Source: Desulfatitalea sp. BRH_c12
Lineage (GTDB): Bacteria > Desulfobacterota > Desulfobacteria > Desulfobacterales > Desulfosarcinaceae
Reading direction: 5' to 3'
DNA length: 64,000 nt
Assembly: GCA_000961655.1 (NCBI GenBank)
Contig: LADR01000008.1
Span: 430,001-494,000 of the forward strand
Under the pieces are notes generated by a model, which worked only from the letters and a program-made list of their open reading frames with translations, was not told the DNA's origin and did no database searches. This document shows positions 53,016-61,061 of the stretch, one piece after another (the first letter of the stretch is position 1; every line of letters starts with the position of its first letter). The position numbers and the translations under genes are program-made.

Positions 53016-53630
53016 ATGAGCCATTATGCGATGAATTATGAAACCTTGCAGCGTCTCATCAGGGCAATTTCAATGAGTAAGGACCCTGAAGAGGTGGCAT
53101 TGATGACCGTCGAAGGAATCACATCGGCCTTGGGTGTTAAAGGGTGCGTCCTGTTTTTGTTGAATGATAAAACGCATGAATTGGAAATTGCCGCGGCCTA
53201 TGGCCTGAGCAAGGAATACCTTGAAAAAGGACCTGTCGATGCCCTGCGTTCAATTGCACAGTCGCCGGAGGACGGACCTGTGGCGATTTATGATGTTGGC
53301 GATGATCCGCGGATTCAATACCCCGAAGCGGCCGCCAAGGAGGGCATTGTGTCCATTTTGGCCGTTCCCGTGGTTATCCAAGGTAAACTGATCGGCACGT
53401 TGCGTGTCTACACCGCCGATCACTGGGAATTTACCCTCAATGACATCAACCTTGTCCAGGCTTTGGCCCAGATTGCCGGCATGTCCATCGACATGTGCAG
53501 ATTGCTTAAAGGATACAAGCACAGCATTGAAATTTTGAAAGAAATGCGGGATCCGAAAACCATCAAGAGCGGCAAATGGACACCCTACGAGGGCGTTCCA
53601 GTAAGCGTAGTCCCGCGGCCGACCCCCTGA
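53016..53630 (+). CDS. Stand-alone GAF-domain protein
   Basis: A 204-residue cytosolic protein, started at 53016 on AAAGGAG. A single GAF domain fills about residues 5-165: TLQRLIRAISMSKDPEEVAL, GVKGCVLFLLNDKTHELEIAAAYGLS, VSILAVPVVIQGKLIGTLRVYT and FTLNDINLVQALAQIAGMSI. A 35-residue tail rich in Lys/Pro follows. There is no output domain, so it probably binds a small ligand and acts on a partner. It is the first of a run of same-strand genes that leads to hgcA (SDR 78 bp downstream, hgcA 254 bp after that). A role with hgcAB is speculative. Confidence 0.85.
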   Translation: MSHYAMNYETLQRLIRAISMSKDPEEVALMTVEGITSALGVKGCVLFLLNDKTHELEIAAAYGLSKEYLEKGPVDALRSIAQSPEDGPVAIYDVGDDPRIQYPEAAAKEGIVSILAVPVVIQGKLIGTLRVYTADHWEFTLNDINLVQALAQIAGMSIDMCRLLKGYKHSIEILKEMRDPKTIKSGKWTPYEGVPVSVVPRPTP

Positions 53631-53708
53631 TCGGCGGTTGAAAGTGACCGAAATCATCATCGCACGATGCGCAGGGAGGATCCATCAGCTGTCTTGGAAA
53701 GGGATGAC

Positions 53709-54539
53709 ATGATGAGACCCGTAGATCAGCAAACGATCTTGATCACAGGCGCCACGGACGGCATCGGCAAGTTAACGGCGTTGCAACTGGCCCAACAGCA
53801 GGCGCATGTGCTCGTGCATGGCAGAAACAAGGACAAGTTGATACGCGTTGTCGAGAAATTGAAGGAAACCTCCGCCAATCAAAAGATAGATGGATTCAGG
53901 GCCGACTTGTCGTCGTTGGATGACGTGCGCCGGCTGGCCGACGAGGTTCTGGCAAAATTCCCGGCATTGGATGTACTGATCAATAACGCCGGAGTGGGAA
54001 CGGCCGATGAGCGCCTCAGCAAAGATGGCTATGAATTGCGTTTTGCAGTCAATTATCTGGCACCTTTTGTGCTGACCCATTTACTGCTGCCGGCATTGAG
54101 AAAAGCTGCGCCTGCGCGGATTGTCAACGTGAGTTCAGCGGGGCAGGCGCCTGTTGATTTCGGCGACGTCATGCTTGACCAGAATTTCGAGCCGGTCAGG
54201 GCCTACGGGCAAAGCAAGTTGGCCCTGATCATGTTTACTTTCGATTTGGCGGAGCAATTGAAAGCAGACGAAATAACGGTCACCACCCTGCATCCCGGCA
54301 CCTATTTGAATACCAATATGGTGCGCCGCGCCGGCGTCCGGCCGCTGGGAGAGCCGCAGAGCGGGGCGGATGCGGTCGCTTTCTTAGCAGTTTCACCGGA
54401 AATGGAAGGCACCACGGGCAAATATTTCAATGTAACAACAGAAGACCGTGTCAATGCCCAGGCCTATGATGAAAAGGCCCGCCGGCAATTGCGCACGTTC
54501 AGCCTGGAATTAACGGGTTTGAAGCAATCTGGGGTATGA
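53709..54539 (+). CDS. Short-chain dehydrogenase/reductase
   Basis: A 276-residue NAD(P)-dependent oxidoreductase. I place the start at 53709 (MMRPVDQQTIL), with AAAGGGATG upstream. The cofactor site is TGATDGIGK, followed by HGRNKDKL (suggesting NADP), NNAGVG and the catalytic Ser in VNVSSAG with Tyr-x-x-x-Lys in YGQSK. The overall sequence resembles retinol-dehydrogenase/WW-domain-oxidoreductase-like SDRs. The substrate is unknown. It is co-directional with the GAF gene and hgcA. Confidence 0.88.
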   Translation: MMRPVDQQTILITGATDGIGKLTALQLAQQQAHVLVHGRNKDKLIRVVEKLKETSANQKIDGFRADLSSLDDVRRLADEVLAKFPALDVLINNAGVGTADERLSKDGYELRFAVNYLAPFVLTHLLLPALRKAAPARIVNVSSAGQAPVDFGDVMLDQNFEPVRAYGQSKLALIMFTFDLAEQLKADEITVTTLHPGTYLNTNMVRRAGVRPLGEPQSGADAVAFLAVSPEMEGTTGKYFNVTTEDRVNAQAYDEKARRQLRTFSLELTGLKQSGV

Positions 54540-54793
54540 AGGATGTCCAGCATGCGCCTTTAAGAAGTAAATTGGTTGCAACCATCGCACCGATGATGAT
54601 CTGATTGACCCCTCTGGGCCGATCGCCTTTTTGGGAAACAGCACAGCAGGCTGTTGGCAATGATTAAGGATCAGGACGCCCGCACGTTTTCTGGGCCTGA
54701 GGCCGGGCGAAATGCGTTTCCTCAACAACCGTAAATGTGGTGTTAGTGCAGATTTTGCGTTACAGAAACAGATCTTAATGTTGGAGACGAAAG

Positions 54794-55999
54794 ATGCCTG
54801 ATTCCAAGCCCGCATGCAGTTGCACTTCGGCCAGTTCAGCACCCGCCACCCAACGCCCCGGGATGGACATGCTGCCCATTTACCGGCCGCCGGCCCAAGC
54901 GGAGCCGTGTTGCGGGCCGCCGGCCGGACCGCCAAGCGACCCTTTCGAGCAGCCGGGGTATACACTGTGCCCCTTTGTGCGGGATTTTATCCCCACACCA
55001 TCCGGCAATGTGCCTCTCATCCAAACCGCTCTGGCATTCCGGGACCGGCTCGGGACGATTGGCGTTCGCCTGGGGCTGGGCCGCAGCAATTACAAGGTGG
55101 CGCCTGGGCTTTATGCCGTCGGCCACCCGGATGATAGCGCTGAAGTACTGGTAACGGCCAACTACAAACTCTCTTTCGATCATCTGCGGCAATCGCTGCA
55201 AGACATCGATGCCTGGCTCCTGGTGCTGGACACGCGGGGCATCAATGTGTGGTGCGCCGCCGGCAAGGGCACCTTCGGCACCGAGGAACTGGTGCGGCGC
55301 ATCCGCCACACAGGATTATCCCAGGTGGTGAGCCATCGGCGGCTGATTTTGCCGCAGTTGGGAGCCACTGGCGTTTCGGCCCTTAAGGTGAAAAAAGCGT
55401 GCGGCTTCGAAGTGGTGTGGGGGCCGGTCAGGGCCACCGATCTGAAGCGTTTTCTCTTCGCGGGTCGGTCGTGCGATGCCAGCATGCGGCGCGTCACGTT
55501 TACCCTCGTCGAGCGTCTGGTGCTGGTGCCGGTGGAGATAACGCTTCTGGGCAAGCATCTGATAGGCGCACTGCTGTTGATCGCAGTTCTTTCGGGTATC
55601 GGCCCGCACGTCTTTTCCCTGGCTGCGGCATGGCAGCGCGGGATCTGGGCCACAGCCGCCGTTGTGGCCGGCATCGCGGCCGGATGCCTTCTCGTGCCCG
55701 CCCTCTTGCCCTGGCTGCCGGCCCGGTCCTTTGCCTTGAAAGGGCTCTTGGCCGGTTCAGCGGTGGCTGCAGTGCTGACCATTGGCCAATGGAAGGCGCC
55801 CATGCTCACGGCGGGCGCAATGCTGTCGCTGGGTATGATGACCGTGGCCGTAAGCTCCTTTCTGGCGATGAATTTCACCGGGTCAACACCCTTTACCTCG
55901 CCTTCGGGCGTAGAGAAAGAGATGCGCCGTTACATCCCGCTGCAGGCCGGCGCTATCTTTGTGGCCCTCGTCTTATGGATCGCCAGCGCGTTCTTCTAA
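54794..55999 (+). CDS. hgcA: Mercury methylation corrinoid protein HgcA
   Basis: A 401-residue membrane protein that passes a methyl group from a corrinoid cofactor to Hg(II), giving methylmercury, together with HgcB. The corrinoid-binding domain (about residues 50-235) carries the family-defining cap-helix motif N151-V-W-C154-A-A-G-K158. Cys154 is the predicted Co ligand. Also typical are NYKLSFDHLRQSL and LPQLGATGVSA. The C-terminal part has about five transmembrane helices (about 240-400). A Cys-rich N-terminus (CSC, CC at 39-40) precedes it. TTGGAGACG lies before the ATG. This is the standard HgcA length and layout; the assignment follows Parks-type hgcAB family knowledge. No mer genes or ArsR regulator are nearby. 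Confidence 0.96.
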   Translation: MPDSKPACSCTSASSAPATQRPGMDMLPIYRPPAQAEPCCGPPAGPPSDPFEQPGYTLCPFVRDFIPTPSGNVPLIQTALAFRDRLGTIGVRLGLGRSNYKVAPGLYAVGHPDDSAEVLVTANYKLSFDHLRQSLQDIDAWLLVLDTRGINVWCAAGKGTFGTEELVRRIRHTGLSQVVSHRRLILPQLGATGVSALKVKKACGFEVVWGPVRATDLKRFLFAGRSCDASMRRVTFTLVERLVLVPVEITLLGKHLIGALLLIAVLSGIGPHVFSLAAAWQRGIWATAAVVAGIAAGCLLVPALLPWLPARSFALKGLLAGSAVAAVLTIGQWKAPMLTAGAMLSLGMMTVAVSSFLAMNFTGSTPFTSPSGVEKEMRRYIPLQAGAIFVALVLWIASAFF

Positions 56000-56035
56000 T
56001 CAGCTCTTTGGATCGTACCGTATGGGAATCTATTC

Positions 56036-56323
56036 ATGAAGACATTGCGATATCTTGATAACGTTGTCACCCTGACCCTCAATGCGCAGAAATGCATCGG
56101 CTGCGGGGCCTGCACGCAGGTATGCCCCCACACGGTGCTGGCGATGCAAAGCCGCAAGGCCTATATCCTTGACATGAATGCCTGCATGGAGTGCGGCGCC
56201 TGCGCAAATAACTGCCCCACCGAGGCCCTCACCGTGACCCCGGGCGTCGGATGCGCCAGCTACATCATCCAATCCTGGATCGTCGGCAAGGAGAAGGCTA
56301 CCTGTGGGCCGGGGTGTTGTTAA
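56036..56323 (+). CDS. hgcB: Mercury methylation ferredoxin HgcB
   Basis: A 95-residue ferredoxin that should reduce the HgcA corrinoid and may deliver Hg(II). It has two [4Fe-4S] motifs, C20-C23-C26-C30P and C50-C53-C56-C60P. Beyond the clusters are the family-specific Cys73 (PGVGCAS) and the C-terminal pair Cys94-Cys95 (CGPGCC), proposed to bind mercury. These extra Cys separate HgcB from ordinary dicluster ferredoxins. The gene starts 36 bp after hgcA and is followed by an intrinsic terminator, so hgcAB form a two-gene transcript end. All residues expected for activity are present. Confidence 0.96.
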   Translation: MKTLRYLDNVVTLTLNAQKCIGCGACTQVCPHTVLAMQSRKAYILDMNACMECGACANNCPTEALTVTPGVGCASYIIQSWIVGKEKATCGPGCC

Positions 56324-56507
56324 TGTGTGCCCGTATTATTGAATACCCCTTCAAACCGGGTTTTTCGATATCTTCCAGGACTGCAGCCAAGCTGATCGGC
56401 ATCCGTCAGGCCGGCTGTGGTGCTTCGATGAGCACGCCCATCATTTGGTCAGTTTTCAGAAAAACATTTCCCTTAAGCTCGCATAGTGGTATGTAATCCG
56501 TTTTCCC

Positions 56508-56538
56508 AGCCGCAGGATCCATCTCCTGTGGCTTTTTT
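56508..56538 (+). terminator. Intrinsic terminator after hgcAB, just upstream of the ABC-F gene
   Basis: AGCCGCAGGA (56508-56517) pairs with TCCTGTGGCT (56524-56533) with one G-T pair, followed by six T. It ends 22 bp before the GTG start of the ABC-F gene, so it could end the hgcAB transcript or work as an attenuator for the ABC-F gene. Confidence 0.8.
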
Positions 56539-56560
56539 ATGTAAGAAAGGAAACACCATC

Positions 56561-58186
56561 GTGATTAGCGCAACCAACGTTACGCTTGCCTATGGCAAGC
56601 GGGTTCTGTTCAAAGACGTCAATATAAAATTTGCACCGGGCAACTGTTACGGCCTCATCGGCGCCAACGGTGCAGGCAAGTCCACCTTTTTGAAAATCCT
56701 GGCAGGGGAGATCGAATCGGACTCGGGCACTGTCTCTGTGGGCGCCCGGGAGCGTATCGCGGTGCTGCGACAGGACCACTTTGCCTTTGACGAGCAGACG
56801 GTTTTAAACACCGTGATCATGGGCCATGAAAAGCTTTACAGAATCATGATCGAGCGGGATGCCCTGTATGCAAAGCCTGATTTCACCGAAGAGGACGGCA
56901 TCAAATCGAGTGAGCTCGAGGTCCAGTTCGAGGAGATGAACGGCTATGACGCAGAGTCTGAAGCGGCGGTGCTTCTGGAAAAACTGCTCATTCCCGAAGC
57001 ATTGAACCAGAAAAAGATGAAAGAACTCGAAGGCGGCGAAAAGGTGCGCGTACTGCTGGCCCAGGCTCTGTTCGGCAACCCGGATGTGCTGCTCCTCGAC
57101 GAACCGACCAACAACCTGGACATCAAGTCCATTGCCTGGCTCGAAGAATTTCTTTTCAAGTTCCAGAATACGGTTATCGTGGTATCGCATGATCGTCATT
57201 TCATGAACCAGGTATGCACCCACGTTGCCGATATCGATTTCGGAAAAATCTCGGTGTATCAAGGGAATTACGATTTCTGGTATCAGGCCAGCCAACTGCA
57301 CTTGCGACAAAAGCAGGCCGAAAACAGGAAAGTCACCGACCGCGCCAATGAGCTCAAGGCCTTTATCCAGCGCTTCAGTGCCAACGCATCCAAATCCAAG
57401 CAGGCCACGTCCCGGAAGAAACTTCTCGAAAAGCTTACCATCGAGGACATGCCGGTGTCGTCCAGAAAATACCCCTTTATCAGCTTCAAGCCAGGACGAC
57501 CATGCGGCAACATCATCCTGAGAGTCGACCAACTCACCAAGACCATCGATGGCGAAAAGGTGCTGAACAACGTCAGCTTTACGATCAACGCCGGGGATAA
57601 AGTTGCCTTCATGGGCGCCAACAGCCTGGCCAAAACCACCTTGTTTCAAATTCTGGCCGGTGAAATCGCACCGGACAGCGGCACATTCAGTTGGGGTCTT
57701 ACCATCACCCACGCCTATTTTCCCAAGGAGCACAGCGCCTATTTCACCGGCGACATGAACCTGATCACCTGGCTCCTGCAATTCGCACCTCCTACAGAAG
57801 GCGAGAACTTTGCCCGCACCTTCCTGGGGCGAATGCTTTTTTCGGGGGAAGAAGCCCTTAAAAAAATCAACGTGCTTTCCGGTGGTGAGAAAGTTCGCTG
57901 CATGCTCTCACGGATGATGCTTTCCGAAGCCAATGTTTTGATGCTCGACGAACCCACCAACCATCTCGATCTTGAAGCGATAACGGCATTGAATAACAGC
58001 TTGTCCGATTTCCCCGAGGTGATTCTGTTCATTTCCCAAGACCACGAGTGCCTGAGTACCGTGGTCAACCGGGTGATTGAGATCACCCCCGCAGGCGTGA
58101 TCGACCGCCGCATGACCTTCGATGAGTACATTGAAAGCAAGGAAGTTGAAGAGACTCGGGAAATCATGATCAAGAAGGCCGCATAA
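56561..58186 (+). CDS. ABC-F family ATPase, YbiT-like
   Basis: A 541-residue soluble ribosome-associated ATPase. I choose the GTG at 56561 because GAAAGGA is upstream and the product then begins ISATNVTLAYGKRVLF like its homologues; the frame also extends upstream through the terminator. Domain 1: Walker A GANGAGKST, signature LEGGEKVRV, Walker B DVLLLDEPTNNLD. The linker has SANASKSKQATSRKK. Domain 2: signature LSGGEKVRC, Walker B NVLMLDEPTNHLD, but Walker A is GANSLAKTT instead of GxNGxGKS/T. ABC-F proteins of this group rescue stalled ribosomes or tune translation. There is no membrane domain. Confidence 0.9.
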   Translation: MISATNVTLAYGKRVLFKDVNIKFAPGNCYGLIGANGAGKSTFLKILAGEIESDSGTVSVGARERIAVLRQDHFAFDEQTVLNTVIMGHEKLYRIMIERDALYAKPDFTEEDGIKSSELEVQFEEMNGYDAESEAAVLLEKLLIPEALNQKKMKELEGGEKVRVLLAQALFGNPDVLLLDEPTNNLDIKSIAWLEEFLFKFQNTVIVVSHDRHFMNQVCTHVADIDFGKISVYQGNYDFWYQASQLHLRQKQAENRKVTDRANELKAFIQRFSANASKSKQATSRKKLLEKLTIEDMPVSSRKYPFISFKPGRPCGNIILRVDQLTKTIDGEKVLNNVSFTINAGDKVAFMGANSLAKTTLFQILAGEIAPDSGTFSWGLTITHAYFPKEHSAYFTGDMNLITWLLQFAPPTEGENFARTFLGRMLFSGEEALKKINVLSGGEKVRCMLSRMMLSEANVLMLDEPTNHLDLEAITALNNSLSDFPEVILFISQDHECLSTVVNRVIEITPAGVIDRRMTFDEYIESKEVEETREIMIKKAA

Positions 58187-58440
58187 AGGTATTGCCATCC
58201 ACCAGACCGGTTCCCCGGCAGCCACCTCCTGGGCAATGCGGTCGCGCTCGGCGTGGTCGGCAATCAGATCCATGCAGTGGGTTGCGTCGATGCGAGTCAC
58301 CATTGGGCCTGTTCGGCGATGATATGCTTCATCAGGCGAGTGGGCTCATCGATATTGACGCAGCAAAATTTTCCCCCGTACACGGCGAAGACCTTCTCCG
58401 CTCCTCTTGCGCCTTTTTTGTTTTTTCCGCATACTGGAAA
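58187..58440 (-). pseudogene. Possible frameshifted gene remnant
   Basis: On the minus strand, frame GGKFCCVNIDEPTRLMKHII..EQAQ stops near 58298, and an adjacent frame continues as VTRIDATHCMDLIADHAERD and RIAQEVAAGEPVWWMAIP. Joined across one frameshift near 58300 they read like one protein segment of about 75 residues. It runs into the 3' end of the ABC-F gene and has no start or stop of its own. I do not recognise the family. The remainder of the gap 58187-58798 holds the repeat at 58610-58731. Confidence 0.35.
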
Positions 58441-58609
58441 ACAGGCTTATGTTTTGCACCGGATCTGTTAATGCCCTGACTTGCTGAACACCTGATAGTT
58501 AAATATATCAGGCACGAAGATACGATTATTCCAAAAATTCATACTCTTGAAAGTATCAGTCACCTTAAAGCGCTGTTCCAAAAGGATTGTTGGCGACAAT
58601 TTATTTTTT

Positions 58610-58731
58610 TCTGGTTATCCACTTGGGTCAAGTGAGATACGGGTGTGGGTGACGTAAAAAAGTCAAAGCCCCGGTGAGCCGGGGGGTGGTCCGCGCCACC
58701 AATTGGCACTGGAGTGAACTGGATAACCAGA
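58610..58731 (+). repeat. Family B element, complete
   Basis: The ends CTGGTTATCCA (58611-58621) and TGGATAACCAG (58720-58730) are inverted copies. The near-identical strings AATTTATTT (58598-58606) and AATCTATTT (58731-58739) may be a decayed target duplication. There is no reading frame inside. Confidence 0.65.
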
Positions 58732-58798
58732 ATCTATTTAACAGACAGACCGTACATGAGGCCAGCGGGCTGGATCACATGACCTGCACGGAGAATCG

Positions 58799-59389
58799 AT
58801 GAAGAGTGCATGGTGCCGTACGATATGTTGGATGCCTGTTTGGAACAAAAACTATGCGGGCGTGGGGTTGGAGCATCTGCTCTTGTTCGAGCGCCTGGCG
58901 GACAGCGTTGTCCTCGCGTTTGACGAGGGGCGCGGTTCGTTCCGGCTCACCTATCGCCTCGCTTGGGATGCATCGTGGCGGCTGCGGCATGCCGAACTGG
59001 TCGTTGAGACGGGGCACGTCACACGATCGCTGAGTCTGCAAACCGACGGCCGTGGTCGCTGGAGAGACGCAAATGGCCGGTCCATCAATGCGCTCGATGG
59101 CTGCGTGGACATCGACATCTGGCCGACGCCGTTCACCAACAGCTTCCCGATTCGCCGCGAGCCGATGGCTATCGGTGAACGGCGGGAATACCGCATGGCC
59201 TGGATCTTTGCGCCCGATCTGACCGTGCACGCGCAACTGCAGGCCTACACGCCGATAGCTGACCGGCTATACCTCTTCGAGAATCTCGATGGCAGCGGCT
59301 TTCAAGCGGTGCTTCCCGTGGACGAAGACGGTATAGTGCTGGACTACCCGGGCCTGTTCCGGCGGGTAAAAGAGAATGGGGGAGCCTGA
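58799..59389 (+). CDS. Putative glycolipid-binding protein (DUF1089/PF06475-like)
   Basis: A 196-residue cytosolic protein. The family pattern is clear: FRLTYRLAWDASWRLRHAEL, a GRWRDANGRSINALDGCVDIDIW segment, then the hallmark PTPFTNSFPIRREPMAIGE, and the C-terminal VLPVDEDGIVLDYPGLFRRV. Members adopt a beta-barrel-like fold and are named for a weak link to glycolipid binding in Pseudomonas; the true function is unknown. The first 18 residues (MKSAWCRTICWMPVWNKN) fit the family less well, so the N-terminus may be disturbed. It lies between two family B elements and has no operon partner. Confidence 0.8.
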   Translation: MKSAWCRTICWMPVWNKNYAGVGLEHLLLFERLADSVVLAFDEGRGSFRLTYRLAWDASWRLRHAELVVETGHVTRSLSLQTDGRGRWRDANGRSINALDGCVDIDIWPTPFTNSFPIRREPMAIGERREYRMAWIFAPDLTVHAQLQAYTPIADRLYLFENLDGSGFQAVLPVDEDGIVLDYPGLFRRVKENGGA

Positions 59390-59449
59390 CCTGTCGTTGC
59401 AGCGGGTGGGCTATCGGGCGCGGAACAGTCTGTCTCATTTATTCCGATT

Positions 59450-59579
59450 TGGTTATCCACTATGGTCAAGTAAGATAGGGGTATGGGATGACGGAAAAAA
59501 ACCAAAGCCCCGGATCACCTCCACCGTGCCAATCTCGGATACACTTCGCCAATTGTCACTGAAGCGAACTGGATAAACA
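59450..59579 (+). repeat. Family B element flanked by a 10-bp direct repeat
   Basis: The ends TGGTTATCCA (59450-59459) and TGGATAAACA (59570-59579) are inverted. The direct repeat TATTCCGATT occurs at 59440-59449 and 59582-59591, two bases or less from the ends. The interior resembles 58622-58715 (AAAGCCCCGG shared), with a segment CGGATCACCTCCACCGTGCC as in the other copies. Confidence 0.75.
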
Positions 59580-59621
59580 AATATTCCGATTATGACCCAT
59601 CATGCGCAGGAATTCAGCATC

Positions 59622-60167
59622 ATGAGGAAAAGTATGGACATTATTCTTCAAAATGAAGTTTTAGATCGGATTCTGGAAAAGCATAGATCGAAATTCGGAA
59701 AAGATTACCCCGCATATAAGAATCATTGCTACAGGGTTCTGAATTTAGCTGTCGTGTACTCTGACAAGTCATCCGTATCGCTTGAGAAGATAGCGATTGC
59801 ATCCGCTTTTCATGATTTGGCAATATGGGTGCATCAAACCTTTGATTATATCGGTCCGTCTGTCAGTATGGCACGCGCGTACCTAGAACAAGTGGGCAAA
59901 TTTTTTTGGTCAGATGAAATTTCTCAAATGATCAGCGAGCATCATAAGGTGTCGCGTTTCGATGGTTTTCCGCTGGCGGAGGCCTTTCGCAAGGCGGATT
60001 GGATTGACGTTTCGATTGGGGCGGTATGCTTTGGGCTGGATAGACAGGACATTAAAGCCTTGTATAAGGCTTTCCCGGCACACCGATTTCATTTTCGTCT
60101 TATTCAGTTATCGGCAAGCAATATTATAAAAAATCCGCTTAACCCATTACCAATGTTCAAGTGGTAA
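59622..60167 (+). CDS. HD-domain protein
   Basis: A 181-residue soluble protein, started at 59622 (MRKSMDIIL; CAGGAA upstream). An alternative ATG at 59592 directly abuts the repeat upstream. The metal-binding pattern of the HD superfamily is visible: His in YKNHCYRVLNLAVVYS, His-Asp in IASAFHDLAIW, His in ISEHHKVSRF and Asp in AFRKADWIDVS. Such proteins hydrolyse phosphate esters, often of nucleotides; the substrate here is unknown. Base composition is more AT-rich than most neighbours. That could reflect transfer, but the sample is small. Confidence 0.8.
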   Translation: MRKSMDIILQNEVLDRILEKHRSKFGKDYPAYKNHCYRVLNLAVVYSDKSSVSLEKIAIASAFHDLAIWVHQTFDYIGPSVSMARAYLEQVGKFFWSDEISQMISEHHKVSRFDGFPLAEAFRKADWIDVSIGAVCFGLDRQDIKALYKAFPAHRFHFRLIQLSASNIIKNPLNPLPMFKW

Positions 60168-60284
60168 GCATAACAGGGAATACCGCTGCTCGGCGCCGCT
60201 TGACCCCATACCTGACATCATGGCACCAGCCACCATTGGAAATGAAAAGTTTGACTTTTTACGATTTCAAAGTAAAAACCCAAC

Positions 60285-60313
60285 TTGACAAGTGACCACT
60301 GGTCATTTATAAA
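60285..60313 (+). promoter_or_regulatory. Promoter with TetR operator in its spacer
   Basis: TTGACA (60285-60290), 17 bp and TATAAA (60308-60313). The palindrome TGACC-ACT-GGTCA (60293-60305) fills the spacer, an ideal place for repression. The same half-sites recur at 61028-61040. Confidence 0.75.
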
Positions 60314-60347
60314 GTTCACACAAGGGTGAGAAAATAAAGGATGTATC

Positions 60348-61010
60348 ATGGCCGGCAACAGAGCAGTGACCAACGAGCAGAAGGCGAGTCGGCAGCAGCA
60401 TATTATCGATGCCGCATCGTTCTTGTTCGAAAAATCGGATTTTAAACAGATCACCATGTCGGAAATCGCTCAACATGCCGGGTTGGCAAAAGGAACCCTG
60501 TTTCTGTATTTCAAAACAAAAGAAGCTGTATTCCTATCCCTCGCACAGCAGCAGATCGAGCAGTGGTTTATCCGCCTTGACAAAAAACTTGAACTCCTTG
60601 TCCAGTCTGGAACCGGGACAAGTACAAAAAAGATGGTAGATCTTCTTATATCCTCGCTGGACAATGATGTTTTAATCAGACTTTTGGTGATCCTTGACGA
60701 CACATTGGAACAGAACATAGAATATGAAAGAGAAATTGCATTTAAACTGTTTTTAAAAGATAGAATTCTCCGGTCCGGGAACCTGATTGAACAAATCCTG
60801 CCCGGCTTGGAAAAAGAGGATGGTGCAAAGTTGTTTCACCTTTCTTTTATGTGTCTCGTGGGGGCATACAAAGTTTGCAACCCTTCACGCGCCATGCGGG
60901 CAGTGATCGAACAGCCTGGACTAGAAATGTTCAACCGGAATTTTAAAGAAACACTTCACGAGATGATCACCTACCTTATGTGGGGATTTCGAACCTCTAA
61001 ATTGGCCTAA
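60348..61010 (+). CDS. TetR-family transcriptional regulator
   Basis: A 220-residue repressor with an AAAGGATG ribosome-binding site. The DNA-binding domain covers about residues 12-60 (QQHIIDAASFLFEKSDFKQI, MSEIAQHAGLAKGTLFLYF, KTKEAVFL). The C-terminal domain resembles the TetR_C group with helical ligand pockets. The palindromes at 60293-60305 and 61023-61045 share TGACC...GGTCA, so the protein probably represses both itself and the SDR gene downstream. The ligand is unknown, perhaps a substrate of that enzyme. Confidence 0.9.
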   Translation: MAGNRAVTNEQKASRQQHIIDAASFLFEKSDFKQITMSEIAQHAGLAKGTLFLYFKTKEAVFLSLAQQQIEQWFIRLDKKLELLVQSGTGTSTKKMVDLLISSLDNDVLIRLLVILDDTLEQNIEYEREIAFKLFLKDRILRSGNLIEQILPGLEKEDGAKLFHLSFMCLVGAYKVCNPSRAMRAVIEQPGLEMFNRNFKETLHEMITYLMWGFRTSKLA

Positions 61011-61022
61011 AAAATTTAACCG

Positions 61023-61045
61023 TTAAATGACCTTTGGTCATTTAA
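61023..61045 (+). promoter_or_regulatory. TetR-type operator upstream of the SDR gene
   Basis: TTAAATGACC (61023-61032) and its exact complement (61036-61045) with a 3-base centre. It lies 16 bp before the SDR start codon and shares the TGACC/GGTCA half-sites of the tetR promoter. Confidence 0.7.
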
Positions 61046-61061
61046 AAACAAAGGAGCACTC

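Noticed and set aside
54540-54793. Promoter or regulatory site for hgcA
   Set aside because: I looked for -35/-10, sigma-54 and dyad elements in the 254-bp gap and found no convincing match.
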